From positions 1 to 64,000 of the forward strand of contig CALHKE010000019.1 of NCBI GenBank assembly GCA_938033695.1: a DNA stretch of 64,000 nucleotides, written 5' to 3'. The position numbers were made by a program, and so were the translations under genes. Source of the DNA: an uncultured Candidatus Saccharibacteria bacterium. GTDB lineage: Bacteria; Patescibacteriota; Saccharimonadia; Saccharimonadales; Saccharimonadaceae. The notes below the pieces were generated by a model, which was not told the origin of the DNA, searched no databases, and saw only the letters and a program-made list of their open reading frames with translations. Of this stretch, positions 35,401 to 44,298 are shown in pieces. Position 1 is the stretch's first letter; every line of letters begins with the position of its first letter.

Positions 35401-36318
35401 TTCGTGCACTTCTTTTAGGTGCGGGTCGGTAATGTGGGTATAAATTTGTGTAGTAGAAATATTTGCATGCCCCAGTAAACTTTGCACTGAACGAATATCC
35501 GCTCCATTCATCAAAAGATCCGTGGCGAAACTGTGACGCATCGTGTGCGGTGTCACGTGCTTTGTAATCCCGGCCAGTCTTGTATATTTTTGTACAATTC
35601 GCTCGATTGAACGTGGTGTTAATCTGCGAAAATCACCACTCGTGGATGGAATTTGTTGATTAGCGGAATTGTTTAGGAACAGGGCCGGTAAGGTATCAGT
35701 TCGCATATTCAAGTAATCTTCGATACATTCCGCCGTAGATTTATCAATAAAAATCGGTCGGTCTTTTTTGCCTTTACCGCGCACCATAAATTCTCGGCGT
35801 TCCAAATTAATCGAATCGCGATTCAAGCTACAAAGTTCCGATACACGTAGTCCGCCAGAAAACAGTAATTCAATAATCGCGCGGTCTCTTAGTCCCGATT
35901 CGGTATCTAGTGGAATTTCTGCTAGCAATCTTTCGATTTCATCGAAGTGTAAAAAAGTTACCTGCTTTTTGGCGGCTCGTGGTAAATCAATTAGGGAAGG
36001 ATCTAAGCTTTTAATTCCACGCTTGGCTAAATATTTGAAAAATCCACGCAGCGCAATCAAGTGGTAGCTCTGAGTTAGCGCCGATAAACGCTCTTTATTT
36101 TGATTATCCGAAAACCGATTTAACTTCAAACGGAAACGGCGTAAAATCTCCGGTGTAATATCGGAAGGTTTAATCATTTCTTGACCTTCGAAATCTTCGG
36201 TAATTAGATCAATAAATCGTGCCAAGTAAAGTCCATAGTTTTCTACGGTTTTCGTCGAACGGCCTTTTTCAATTTCCAGTGATTCCAGAAAATCTGCCAC
36301 TAATTCAGAAATATCCAT
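35374..36318 (-). CDS. Tyrosine recombinase, XerC/XerD type
   Basis: 314 residues. An N-terminal SAM-like core-binding domain (about 1-100), then the catalytic domain with Arg in SGGLRVSEL, Lys in VRGKGKKDR, HTMRHSFAT, LLGHANISTTQIY and the Tyr nucleophile. Length and full motif set fit chromosome dimer resolution at a dif site; no phage genes surround it. CPR genomes often have a single Xer protein. Confidence 0.92.
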   Translation of the reverse strand: MDISELVADFLESLEIEKGRSTKTVENYGLYLARFIDLITEDFEGQEMIKPSDITPEILRRFRLKLNRFSDNQNKERLSALTQSYHLIALRGFFKYLAKRGIKSLDPSLIDLPRAAKKQVTFLHFDEIERLLAEIPLDTESGLRDRAIIELLFSGGLRVSELCSLNRDSINLERREFMVRGKGKKDRPIFIDKSTAECIEDYLNMRTDTLPALFLNNSANQQIPSTSGDFRRLTPRSIERIVQKYTRLAGITKHVTPHTMRHSFATDLLMNGADIRSVQSLLGHANISTTQIYTHITDPHLKEVHEKFHSESED

Positions 36319-36354
36319 AAGAGTAATTATAACACCTTATGCTATAATGTGATT

Positions 36355-37512
36355 ATGGATAAAACTGATTCTGTAAGCGAACTTTTTAGCGACCAAAATA
36401 ACCAAAATGCCAAACAAATCCAATACGATGAAGCGGTTGTCAAAAGTCAAATTGATATGGTGGGAAAGCGTGTCGAGTACGAACCGACTTCCGGTAGTTC
36501 TGTGGTGATTGAAGAAAAAGCTCCAACTTCTGGCGATGTGCTTTCGAACGGTTTTCCAGCCGGCGTCGGCCCAAACGCCACTCCGGAAACTCCGGTCAAA
36601 AAAGAGCGTACCAAACTCAATCTGATCCAGCGCGCCAAAGATTTTTTCACTCATGCCACCAAGCGGCAAAAAATTATTATGATTGCCGCCCCTGTCAGCC
36701 TCATTGTTTTGGCTGTTCTCGTCACTATTATTGGCCAGGCTACCGGTGCCTTTAAAACTGATTATTCTGTGACTTATTCCACAGCGAAAGAAATTAAAAA
36801 ACAGATTACCAAAATTCGCGGCGATGTTAGTTGTAATAAAATTTCTGAATACGCTTCGAATTCCGCCACTTCCAATGAGATTTATCAGAAATATATCGAA
36901 GATTGTAAGCAAAATATGGCTGGTATCGATAGTAATTTAGTTACTAAGCTTGGTGATTCTACTGGTGTTCTGAAAGATCCGGAAATTGGTCGTAAATTCG
37001 ATGCTTTTCGTACGGTTTTTAACGCCACAAATGGTGGTGATGAAGATATTAATAAAGCTCTCGACCTCTACGCCGTCTGGCATAAATGGAGTGTAATCGA
37101 AGGTAATAAGACTTCCGACTGGACCGAAGCCGATATTCTTAATGCTACCAAAATCCTGCGTGAATCTGGCAATCAGCGCCTAAAAGATTATGGTGAAAAA
37201 TGGGCCACCCTCAAGGCTCAGGCTAATGAAGCGACTTATCGTTGGTTACATTCTTCGAGTAAAGATGACGGTTCGGTGGATTTTGTGGAAATGCGTCGCG
37301 CTGCGGATGATGCGAAAAATGCCTTCAATGATTTTGAACGCAATGAGCGCCCAAATTTGCTCACCGAATTTCCTCTGAAATTTGTCGACCTCGCCAAGGT
37401 TTACGCTAAGTTCGAAGAATTGTATGAAGTGATTCGTAAAACCTACGAAGAAAATTATAATTTCCGTGCCGGTGGTTGCCGCGAATTGATTAACTCAGTT
37501 CGTTGCGAATAA
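36355..37512 (+). CDS. Single-pass membrane protein of unknown function
   Basis: 385 residues from ATG 36355, chosen because TATAAT (36343-36348) is followed by six bases and this ATG; a GTG two codons earlier would lie before the expected transcript start. About 105 acidic cytosolic residues, one helix (IIMIAAPVSLIVLAVLVTII), then an exterior alpha-helical domain with three or four Cys (DVSCNK, EDCKQN, GGCREL, SVRCE). No family recognised. Confidence 0.7.
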   Translation: MDKTDSVSELFSDQNNQNAKQIQYDEAVVKSQIDMVGKRVEYEPTSGSSVVIEEKAPTSGDVLSNGFPAGVGPNATPETPVKKERTKLNLIQRAKDFFTHATKRQKIIMIAAPVSLIVLAVLVTIIGQATGAFKTDYSVTYSTAKEIKKQITKIRGDVSCNKISEYASNSATSNEIYQKYIEDCKQNMAGIDSNLVTKLGDSTGVLKDPEIGRKFDAFRTVFNATNGGDEDINKALDLYAVWHKWSVIEGNKTSDWTEADILNATKILRESGNQRLKDYGEKWATLKAQANEATYRWLHSSSKDDGSVDFVEMRRAADDAKNAFNDFERNERPNLLTEFPLKFVDLAKVYAKFEELYEVIRKTYEENYNFRAGGCRELINSVRCE

Positions 37513-37567
37513 CCTCTGAAATTGTGATATACTGGGGGAAATATCAAGATTTTATAAGGGAGAAAAC

Positions 37568-38089
37568 ATGGACGAAAACACAAGAACAGATTATATTGAA
37601 CGTACTTTGGTAATTTTGAAGCCTGATGCCGTTCAACGTGGTATCGTCGGTGAAATTTTACAAAGATTTGAGCGCGTTGGCCTCAAAATCGTCGGTATGA
37701 AAATGGTCAGCCCAGATCAGGAATTATTTAAGCAACATTATGAAGGTATCGGTAAGTTAATTTCTCGTCGTGGTGAAGAAACTTATCGCTATAATCTCAA
37801 CTACATGATGAGCGGCCCGATTATCGCAATGTGTCTTGAAGGTATCGAAGCTGTCGCCTTAGTTCGCAAGATTGTTGGTTCCACTGAGCCAAAATCTGCC
37901 GAGATGGGTACTATCCGTGGTGATTTCTCACACATGAGTTTCGGCCATGCCAATTCCCACGCTCGTCCAGTGCCAAATCTCGTTCACGCTTCCAGCAATC
38001 CAGAAGAAGCCAAGCAAGAAGTCGCACTCTGGTTTACCGAAGCTGAAACTTACGATTACGAAGATTTGAACGAAAAATACACTCGCTAA
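37568..38089 (+). CDS. ndk: Nucleoside diphosphate kinase
   Basis: 173 residues, longer than the usual 140-150. ERTLVILKPDAVQRGIVGEI at the start, IRGDF, and the phosphorylated His in PNLVHASSNPEEA. Between RGDF and NLVH there is an insertion with several His (HMSFGHANSHARP) not found in the common bacterial form. It exchanges phosphate between nucleoside triphosphates. GGGAG precedes ATG; a terminator follows. Confidence 0.96.
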   Translation: MDENTRTDYIERTLVILKPDAVQRGIVGEILQRFERVGLKIVGMKMVSPDQELFKQHYEGIGKLISRRGEETYRYNLNYMMSGPIIAMCLEGIEAVALVRKIVGSTEPKSAEMGTIRGDFSHMSFGHANSHARPVPNLVHASSNPEEAKQEVALWFTEAETYDYEDLNEKYTR

Positions 38090-38100
38090 TCGTTAAGATA

Positions 38101-38126
38101 AAAGTGCCCCCACCGGGGTACTTTTT
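38101..38126 (+). terminator. Terminator after ndk
   Basis: AAAGTGCCCC and GGGGTACTTT (one G-U pair) with a four-base loop and T run. Confidence 0.85.
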
Positions 38127-38191
38127 GTTGGCTCATTCGAAATAGCCATAAGCTTCTATCAAGTTTTTGGTTTTTATGGCATAATAAACAT

Positions 38192-38938
38192 ATGTGGTTT
38201 TGGATTTCATTTATCCTACTCGGACTGGTGCTTTATATTCCGCTCGGTATTCTGATTATTCTTTTTATTTTCTTCCCGATTGCTGGATTCTTGAATAAGA
38301 AAAACAATCCTGCTGTCTTTAATTTTGCCATGAATGGCGGCATGGTAGTGCTCTTCATCGTGGCAATTTTGGTTCACGGTGGCTTTTTCGGTTGGTATAA
38401 CCAGGCCGAATCGCCCTTTGGTATCAATGTTTGGGTCGATCGCTCCGTGGAAAATGATTTTTATCGCAGGGAAGAGAAAAACGGCCAGATTCACCTCACT
38501 GTCACCGATAAAAATTATTCGCCCCACTCGCCGAATTTTCTTGAAAGTAATGGCAAAATTCATTTCGATGTTACGAATCATGCGGCCGAAAATAAGCATC
38601 TCGATCTCACATGGACTGTTGAACTGGATGGGCAAAAATACCAAAGAAATAATCTCCCCACCGATACTGATTCGACGCTTTTTGGCCCAGGTTTTTCTCT
38701 GAAATACGGTGAAAATATCGTGAAAGTCACGGCTTCCAATAGTCTCGGCTATTACACTACTTCATTAGTAATTAATCGTTTACGCACCGAAGATCTTTGT
38801 AATGATGAAAGCAACCAAAAAGTTTCTATGTGTGAAAATATTCTTTCCACAAAGGAATCGGAGGCCAAGAAGAAGCAGGCCAGTATTGATTCGGGTAGCT
38901 CTCTAAATCTTTCGGAAAATAGTTTTTGGTCTAGATAA
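38192..38938 (+). CDS. Membrane protein with an extracytoplasmic beta domain
   Basis: 248 residues. Two or three helices in the first 75 residues (FWISFILLGLVLYIPLGILIILFIFF; MVVLFIVAILVHGGFF), then an exterior domain whose strands (KIHFDVTNHA, WTVELDGQKY, NIVKVTASNSLGYYTTS) resemble an immunoglobulin-like fold, and a Ser/Lys-rich tail with two Cys. No family recognised. Leaderless layout: CATAAT, six bases, ATG. Confidence 0.7.
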   Translation: MWFWISFILLGLVLYIPLGILIILFIFFPIAGFLNKKNNPAVFNFAMNGGMVVLFIVAILVHGGFFGWYNQAESPFGINVWVDRSVENDFYRREEKNGQIHLTVTDKNYSPHSPNFLESNGKIHFDVTNHAAENKHLDLTWTVELDGQKYQRNNLPTDTDSTLFGPGFSLKYGENIVKVTASNSLGYYTTSLVINRLRTEDLCNDESNQKVSMCENILSTKESEAKKKQASIDSGSSLNLSENSFWSR

Positions 38939-39040
38939 TTATCCTTGATACTTTCTCTGCGGGAGGTTGTCATTTGCTACGCAAATACCAAAACCTTCGG
39001 TGCGAACCCTGGGCTCGCCTTCGGCAAATATCATAAATAA

Positions 39041-39060
39041 AAAAACCACCTCGCGGTGCT
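39041..39060 (-). terminator. Terminator of tRNA-Glu
   Basis: On the minus strand a CACC-gcga-GGTG stem is followed by seven U. Confidence 0.7.
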
Positions 39061-39071
39061 TTTTATATTTA

Positions 39072-39146
39072 TGGTGATCTCTGCGGGAGTCGAACCCGCG
39101 TTGACGGGATGAAAACCCGTTGTACTAACCGTTATACTAAGAGACC
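39072..39146 (-). tRNA. tRNA-Glu (anticodon TTC)
   Basis: Acceptor GGTCTCT/AGAGATC, anticodon loop TTTTCAT, T loop GTTCGAC and encoded ACCA. The stretch 38939-39071 before it holds no gene, only a GC-rich spacer with small hairpins and the terminator. Confidence 0.95.
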
Positions 39147-39221
39147 AATTCCGAAATGTACTTTTCTATTATAACAGATTTAAAAAAAATCGGCAACTCT
39201 AATTTTTAAAAATCTCGAAGT

Positions 39222-39761
39222 TTAATTTTCGACTTTTTCGCAGCTTAAAATCGGATCCATGGTGTAGTCGGTTTTACCGAATGGCGCATGCGGCTTGAAT
39301 GTCACCGAAGATAAATCCTTATTACAGGTCAATTTTTTATGCTCAAAATAAATCCGTTTGTCCAAATTATTTTCGTCGCTATAACTTAATAATCTACGTA
39401 ACTTCACCATTGGAAACCCGGTCTTCAGATATGGCTTAAAGACAAATTCCGCACCCTTGACAGTCATTTCATCCTTATGGCTATTTACAAAATTATCATA
39501 GAAAAAATCCTCATAGTAGCTTTTGGCTAATTCTTGAAACTGTTTTTCCGCCAACGCTTCCGCTGTCACATTTTTCTTTACCATCAAAGAAAAACCCACA
39601 CTGCAAACTGAAATCAGTACCACCACGATCATTAGTCCACGAATAATTTTCGAACTCAAAGTTTCCAGACGAATTTGATTGGAGAGTTTTTTGAAGTTAG
39701 GACTAAGTTTGGTCGCGTTCCTTTTGTGTTTGCGTTTGGCGCCACGTGGATCGATATTCAT
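39222..39761 (-). CDS. Single-pass membrane protein of unknown function
   Basis: 179 residues. A strongly basic N-terminus (RGAKRKHKRNATK), one helix (IIRGLMIVVVLISVCSVGFSLMV), then an exterior domain with two Cys (KLTCNKDL, ILSCEKV). No family recognised. Leaderless layout: TATAAT (39773-39768), six bases, ATG, in a region divergent from tsaE. Confidence 0.65.
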   Translation of the reverse strand: MNIDPRGAKRKHKRNATKLSPNFKKLSNQIRLETLSSKIIRGLMIVVVLISVCSVGFSLMVKKNVTAEALAEKQFQELAKSYYEDFFYDNFVNSHKDEMTVKGAEFVFKPYLKTGFPMVKLRRLLSYSDENNLDKRIYFEHKKLTCNKDLSSVTFKPHAPFGKTDYTMDPILSCEKVEN

Positions 39762-39767
39762 AGCTAA

Positions 39768-39812
39768 ATTATAGCATAAGAATTTTCATTTTCGAACGGA
39801 GGGAATTATAAT
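39768..39812. promoter_or_regulatory. Divergent leaderless promoters (membrane protein / tsaE)
   Basis: TATAAT on the minus strand at 39773-39768 and on the plus strand at 39807-39812; each is followed by exactly six bases and an ATG, so both transcripts should start at the A of ATG. Confidence 0.75.
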
Positions 39813-39818
39813 ATAAAC

Positions 39819-40277
39819 ATGAATACAAAAAATCTCACCATAAAAAATGAAGCCGCCGTGATTGATTTTGCGGAAAATTTGATGCGCGAGATTTTGCAGT
39901 CGCAAGACGCTTTGCCTTGTGTAATTGAACTAGTCGGTGACGTTGGTGCTGGTAAGACTACTTTTACTAAAGGTCTCGCTCGTGGTCTCGAAATTACCGA
40001 AGAGATTACCTCCCCAACTTTCACTATTTCGAAAGTTTATGAAAATTCGCGTGGTCAGAAACTTGTGCACTACGATTTTTATCGCCTAGAAAATCCCGGT
40101 ATCATGGTGGAAGATTTATTTGAAAACCTACAGGACCCACACACGGTTACTGTTATTGAGTGGGCGGATACGGTCAGTGAAATTCTTCCCGCCAATCATT
40201 TGCGTCTAGAAATTCTCATTAATGATGACGGTAGTCGCACGCTTAATTTAACTAAAAGTCTCACTTCGGAGCATTAA
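39819..40277 (+). CDS. tsaE: tRNA threonylcarbamoyladenosine biosynthesis ATPase TsaE
   Basis: 152 residues. P-loop ELVGDVGAGKTTFTKGLARGL, SPTF in ITSPTFTISKVYEN, HYDFYRLE and VIEWAD are family hallmarks. TsaE activates the TsaB-TsaD complex that makes t6A37 in tRNAs reading ANN codons. The tsaB-like gene starts one base after its stop codon. Confidence 0.95.
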   Translation: MNTKNLTIKNEAAVIDFAENLMREILQSQDALPCVIELVGDVGAGKTTFTKGLARGLEITEEITSPTFTISKVYENSRGQKLVHYDFYRLENPGIMVEDLFENLQDPHTVTVIEWADTVSEILPANHLRLEILINDDGSRTLNLTKSLTSEH

Positions 40278-40278
40278 T

Positions 40279-40611
40279 ATGAAACTCTATCTCGACACTT
40301 CTACAGAAAATACCATCCTCAAGCTCGATGATAAGGAATATTCCGCCCCCCTCAAAAATCAATTAGCTGAGCAGATTTTCACCTTCATTCATGATAAGCT
40401 TATCGAAAATCAGGCCGACTGGACCGATCTCACGGAAATCACTTTCTTCGCCGGTCCAGGTTCTTTCACCGGACTCCGTATCGGTGCTGCCGTGGTTAAT
40501 ACTTTGGCTGATCAGTTGCAAATTCCTTTGAAGAATCAGGACGGGGAAGTAGTGCCAATCATTTTGCCAAACTACGGTCGCCCGGCCAATATTACGCCAT
40601 CCAAAAAATAA
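40279..40611 (+). CDS. tsaB: Short TsaB-like protein
   Basis: 110 residues, about half of a normal TsaB (near 230). It keeps the N-terminal signature of the family, LYLDTSTENTIL and FFAGPGSFTGLRIGAAVVNTLA, which forms the TsaD dimer interface, and lacks the C-terminal ASKHA half. The frame ends in TAA with no sign of remaining coding sequence downstream, so it appears to be a reduced protein, not a recent truncation. Coupled to tsaE. Confidence 0.85.
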   Translation: MKLYLDTSTENTILKLDDKEYSAPLKNQLAEQIFTFIHDKLIENQADWTDLTEITFFAGPGSFTGLRIGAAVVNTLADQLQIPLKNQDGEVVPIILPNYGRPANITPSKK

Positions 40612-40668
40612 ATCTCCCATTCCGCCGCGCATTTCGCTTGTGCTATAATATATGATATAAGGAAATTC

Positions 40669-41985
40669 ATGGATCAAGATCTTCATCAAAATCAAAACAA
40701 TCAAAAACCCCAAACCATCGGTGGTGTGACTTTTTCTGCTGGCCTTTCACATCCTGTGACTCCTCAGGTTAGCCCAGGTTCTAATCAGCCAAGTTTCGCC
40801 AAGCCAGCTTCTGAGCAGTCGAATATCACTGCTCCTCAGCCTACTATCCCTAGTCCAGCTGATCTCTTTAATAATAATTCTGCTGCTTTCTCTGCTCCTC
40901 AGTCCGCTCCTCAATCCAACCCAGTAGCTACCACAGTTTCTGAAAACCCAGCTAATGCCTATCAATCAAATAATTACACTTCACCAGCCGCTTCTGCTGA
41001 ACAGATTTTTGCTGCCGAGAGCACCAACAATTTTTACACCAACGACAGTTCCAATCCTTTTGGTGAAAATGGCTTCACGCAGGCTGCCCGTAATGGCAAT
41101 CCTAACTCTAACCAGAACATGATCAATCAATCCATCCAAAATGCTGCCATGTTGAATCAAGCGACCGAAACTCAGAAAAATCCAGGCCAAGAAGTGAATA
41201 ATGGCCCAGAAATTGTCTATAATCAACTCAATGTTCCAGTCGCTTCACCAACTCATTTTGAAGAAAAATTCACCGTAGTGGATCCAAATGCCGACGCCGC
41301 AAAATCTGCTGAAGCCGCCAAGGCTGAAAAAGAAGCCAAGGAAAAAGACCCTCGATTTATTGCCATGAAAGCCTTGAAGAAGATGACTACTATGGCGATG
41401 GTTTTTGGTATTCTCGCTGTTTTGTTCCTCGTTTTGAGCCTAATCGGTTTGGTTTACGGTATTTCTCAAGGTGATAAAATTACTACTGCGAATAATACTA
41501 TTAAGAACCAGGCTCAAATCATTGCTGCTGTCGAAGAATCTTCTGGTGTTGCGAAAATTTCTACCCCTGCCGATGTGCCAGTTTACAAAACCACTCTCGG
41601 TTACATTTATCTTTCTGATTGGAATATTAAATTAAAGATTCCAGATAATATTTCCACCATGAGTTATGTCTTAAACACTTATGAATATCGCAATTCAATC
41701 TGTTTCAATGGTATTCAAAAAGGCGTCCAGGCTAAGCAAGAATTTGCCGACCCAGCTAAGAATCTCGGCAAGCAAGGCTGCCTCGTGCGTGTGCCAGTTT
41801 CCGAAGGTGATTTTGAAGCTTCTACTGGTAAACGTTTTGGTACCAAGGTCACCACTTACAAGGATTATAATTTCTTCTACACTGACCCAACTATCAGTAG
41901 TAAGGATGGCGCGGAGCTCGGTCTTGAAACTGCCTCCAATCAAATCATCCGTAATATGATTTTTGCTCTCGAAACCTACGAATAA
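40669..41985 (+). CDS. Membrane protein with a long disordered N-terminus
   Basis: 438 residues. The first 190 are Pro/Gln/Asn/Ser-rich and likely unstructured; an Ala/Glu/Lys-rich helix follows, then one membrane helix near 242-266 (MAMVFGILAVLFLVLSLIGLVYGI), then an exterior domain with two Cys (SICFNG, GCLVRV). No family recognised. AAGGAA precedes ATG; TATAAT-type box upstream. Confidence 0.7.
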   Translation: MDQDLHQNQNNQKPQTIGGVTFSAGLSHPVTPQVSPGSNQPSFAKPASEQSNITAPQPTIPSPADLFNNNSAAFSAPQSAPQSNPVATTVSENPANAYQSNNYTSPAASAEQIFAAESTNNFYTNDSSNPFGENGFTQAARNGNPNSNQNMINQSIQNAAMLNQATETQKNPGQEVNNGPEIVYNQLNVPVASPTHFEEKFTVVDPNADAAKSAEAAKAEKEAKEKDPRFIAMKALKKMTTMAMVFGILAVLFLVLSLIGLVYGISQGDKITTANNTIKNQAQIIAAVEESSGVAKISTPADVPVYKTTLGYIYLSDWNIKLKIPDNISTMSYVLNTYEYRNSICFNGIQKGVQAKQEFADPAKNLGKQGCLVRVPVSEGDFEASTGKRFGTKVTTYKDYNFFYTDPTISSKDGAELGLETASNQIIRNMIFALETYE

Positions 41986-42106
41986 GAGCGGTCTTTATGA
42001 TAAAATCAAGACAGGGGGATTTTGATTTATTAAATAATTTTGTTAATTTTGTAAAACTGCCGGTATGATGAAGGTATTGGCGTCGACAAATAGAAAGTGA
42101 AGTCAA

Positions 42107-43621
42107 ATGTTTATTCCGATAGCACTCAGTATTATTGCTGGTATTGTTTGTGGTTCCGGTTTTGTCCTGGTCTATAACAAAAAGAATGAATCTGGTGGCA
42201 AAGCCAAGGCCGAAGATCTCATTCGCAAGGCCAAAAACGAGGCTGCCGACATCGTTCTTAAGGCCAAAAAAGAAGCTGGCAGTATTGCCGATAAATCTCA
42301 GCAAGAAGAGGAAGCTCGTCGCAAAGATTGGCGCCAAACCGAAAAGCGTCTCTCCGAGCGTGAAACCTCACTCGATAATCGTTTCGATCAATTAGAAAAA
42401 CGTTCGGAAAAATTAACCAACAAAGAACGTGAAATTGATGATTTGAAACTTGAAATTCATCAAATTCGCGACAAACAGCAAGAAAAGTTGGAAAAAATTG
42501 CTGGCCTCACCAAGCTTGATGCCAAAGATAAACTGATCAAGATGACCGAGAAAGATATCAAGGATGATCTCGTCGGCTTGATTACCAAGGAGCAAAAAGA
42601 ACTTCGTCGCGATATCGACGAAACTGCTCAGGCCCTACTAGTTACCGCTATGGAACGTATGTCTTCCGAAGTCACTGCTGATCGTACGGTTACTGCTTTG
42701 AAGTTGCCAGATGACGAAATGAAAGGTCGCATCATCGGTAAGGAAGGTCGCAATATTCAGGCGCTCCAGCGTGCTACCGGTGTAGATATTATGGTCGACG
42801 ATACTCCTGGTATGGTGGTGCTTTCTTCCTTCGATCCAATCCGCCGCCAAGTCGCACGATATGCCTTAGAACGTTTGATGAAAGATGGTCGTATTAATCC
42901 ATCCAGTATCGAAGATGCCGTCGCTAAGGCTGAACGCGAAATTGAAAAAGAAGTTGTGCGTGCCGGTGAAGACGCTGCCCGTGAAGTCGGCGTGATTGGT
43001 ATTCCGCACGAAATTTTACACTTGCTTGGTGAGCTCAAATTCCGTACTTCCTATGGTCAAAATGTTTTGCTTCACTCGATTGAAATGGCCCACATGGCCG
43101 GTATGATCGCCGAAGAAATTGGTGCCGATGTCCGTGTCGCCAAGACCGCCACCTTACTTCACGATGTCGGCAAAGCTGTCACTCATAAGATTGAAGGTAA
43201 GCACGCTGAAATTGGCGCTGAACTTGCCAAAAAATACGGTCTTTCTGATCAAATCACTCACGCTATTGCTGCTCATCACAACGACATTGAACCGACTACT
43301 GTCGAAGCTATTATTGTGAAGATTGTCGATGCGATTTCTGCTGCTCGTCCAGGCGCTCGCAATATTTCCGCCGAGAATTTCGCTGAACGTATGAAAGAAT
43401 TAGAAAATATTGCTACTGGCTTTAATGGTATCGACAAGGCTTATGCTATTTCCGCCGGCCGAGAAATTCGTGTGATTGTCGAACCAAAGCAAATCGACGA
43501 CCTTACCGCCCTAAAATTAGCTCGTGATATTGCCGAAAAAATTGAAGCTACCATGAGTTATCCTGGCGTGATCAAGGTTAATGTGATTCGCGAAACTCGC
43601 GCCATTGAATATGCCAAGTAA
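42107..43621 (+). CDS. rny: Ribonuclease Y
   Basis: 504 residues. N-terminal membrane helix (IPIALSIIAGIVCGSGFVLVY), a long charged coiled coil (about 28-190), KH domain (MKGRIIGKEGRNIQALQRATGVD) and HD domain (LLHSIEMAHMAG, LLHDVGKAVTH, IAAHHND). The endonuclease starts mRNA decay at the membrane. No strong Shine-Dalgarno site; TATGAT upstream. Confidence 0.97.
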   Translation: MFIPIALSIIAGIVCGSGFVLVYNKKNESGGKAKAEDLIRKAKNEAADIVLKAKKEAGSIADKSQQEEEARRKDWRQTEKRLSERETSLDNRFDQLEKRSEKLTNKEREIDDLKLEIHQIRDKQQEKLEKIAGLTKLDAKDKLIKMTEKDIKDDLVGLITKEQKELRRDIDETAQALLVTAMERMSSEVTADRTVTALKLPDDEMKGRIIGKEGRNIQALQRATGVDIMVDDTPGMVVLSSFDPIRRQVARYALERLMKDGRINPSSIEDAVAKAEREIEKEVVRAGEDAAREVGVIGIPHEILHLLGELKFRTSYGQNVLLHSIEMAHMAGMIAEEIGADVRVAKTATLLHDVGKAVTHKIEGKHAEIGAELAKKYGLSDQITHAIAAHHNDIEPTTVEAIIVKIVDAISAARPGARNISAENFAERMKELENIATGFNGIDKAYAISAGREIRVIVEPKQIDDLTALKLARDIAEKIEATMSYPGVIKVNVIRETRAIEYAK

Positions 43622-43646
43622 TTTTTCCTCACTATAAAATCTAAAA

Positions 43647-43677
43647 AATAACCCATATTCCAGGGTTATTTTTTTAT
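43647..43677 (+). terminator. Terminator after rny
   Basis: AATAACCC and GGGTTATT with an eight-base loop, followed by seven T. Confidence 0.85.
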
Positions 43678-43754
43678 TTGTCATAAACACTTTTCTATAA
43701 TATAATGCAGATAACGGGGAAAGAAAATCAAAACTGTAAAATAAAAAGGAAAAT

Positions 43755-44021
43755 ATGGCACAAACAAAATCACCTAAATCACAATCTAAGACACATGCTT
43801 TAAAGATTATTGCCATTGTAATGGCTTTTATTATGTGGGGGATTACGCTCTATATGAATTTTCATATATCACTAAGCGTTTCCATGTTAATGGAATTAGA
43901 GCAGGCGCATTACGGTTCAATTCTTCGAAACACTGATATTATTAACTGGAAAGTTACAAATGATGAAGAATCTCGCCAGTGGCTGAAAGACATGTACGAT
44001 ATCGACTATAAGAAAAATTAA
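43755..44021 (+). CDS. Small membrane protein
   Basis: 88 residues: basic start, one helix (IIAIVMAFIMWGITLYMNF), acidic exterior tail. AAAGGAA lies just before ATG. No family recognised. Confidence 0.6.
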   Translation: MAQTKSPKSQSKTHALKIIAIVMAFIMWGITLYMNFHISLSVSMLMELEQAHYGSILRNTDIINWKVTNDEESRQWLKDMYDIDYKKN

Positions 44022-44040
44022 TTACCTATAATTCAAAAAA

Positions 44041-44070
44041 AAGACTGGAATTATTCCAGTCTTTCTAATA
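44041..44070. terminator. Terminator shared by the small membrane gene and the tRNA-Pro(CGG) unit
   Basis: AAGACTGGAA and TTCCAGTCTT with a three-base loop; on the minus strand eight U follow, on the plus strand a shorter T-rich run. Confidence 0.8.
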
Positions 44071-44077
44071 ATTTTAT

Positions 44078-44166
44078 GGTAAGCTTTTGCTATCGCAAAA
44101 TCTTTCCATTCTGCGTCGATCAAATAAAGAAAATAAATTTTCTTTATTTTTTCTCCTTGAATGGTC
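44078..44166 (-). repeat. tRNA-Pro-associated repeat, copy 2
   Basis: Nearly identical to 7861-7949 and placed the same way, from the tRNA-Pro CCA end to a terminator. Both palindromes (the 13-bp AT stem and TTTTGC/GCAAAA) are unchanged. The short frames crossing it and the tRNA do not look like genes. Confidence 0.8.
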
Positions 44167-44237
44167 TGGGTGACCAGATTCGAACTGGCGACCTCGCAGT
44201 CCCGAACCGCGCGCGCTACCAACTGCGCTACACCCAG
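44162..44237 (-). tRNA. tRNA-Pro (anticodon CGG)
   Basis: Acceptor CTGGGTG/CACCCAG, anticodon loop TTCGGGA, T loop GTTCGAA, encoded ACCA. Confidence 0.95.
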
Positions 44238-44298
44238 ATATGTTTATCTTACCACGAAAACACAAGATTAACGCAATTATGTTATAATATCAAACGAT

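Noticed and set aside
38939..39040. Another hairpin element of the E1-E3 family
   Set aside because: The stretch is GC-rich with small stems but lacks the ATAAGC/GAGYG internal loop.
44022..44265. Two frames crossing tRNA-Pro(CGG) and its repeat
   Set aside because: They run through the tRNA gene; copy 1 of the repeat does not preserve a comparable frame to the same stop.
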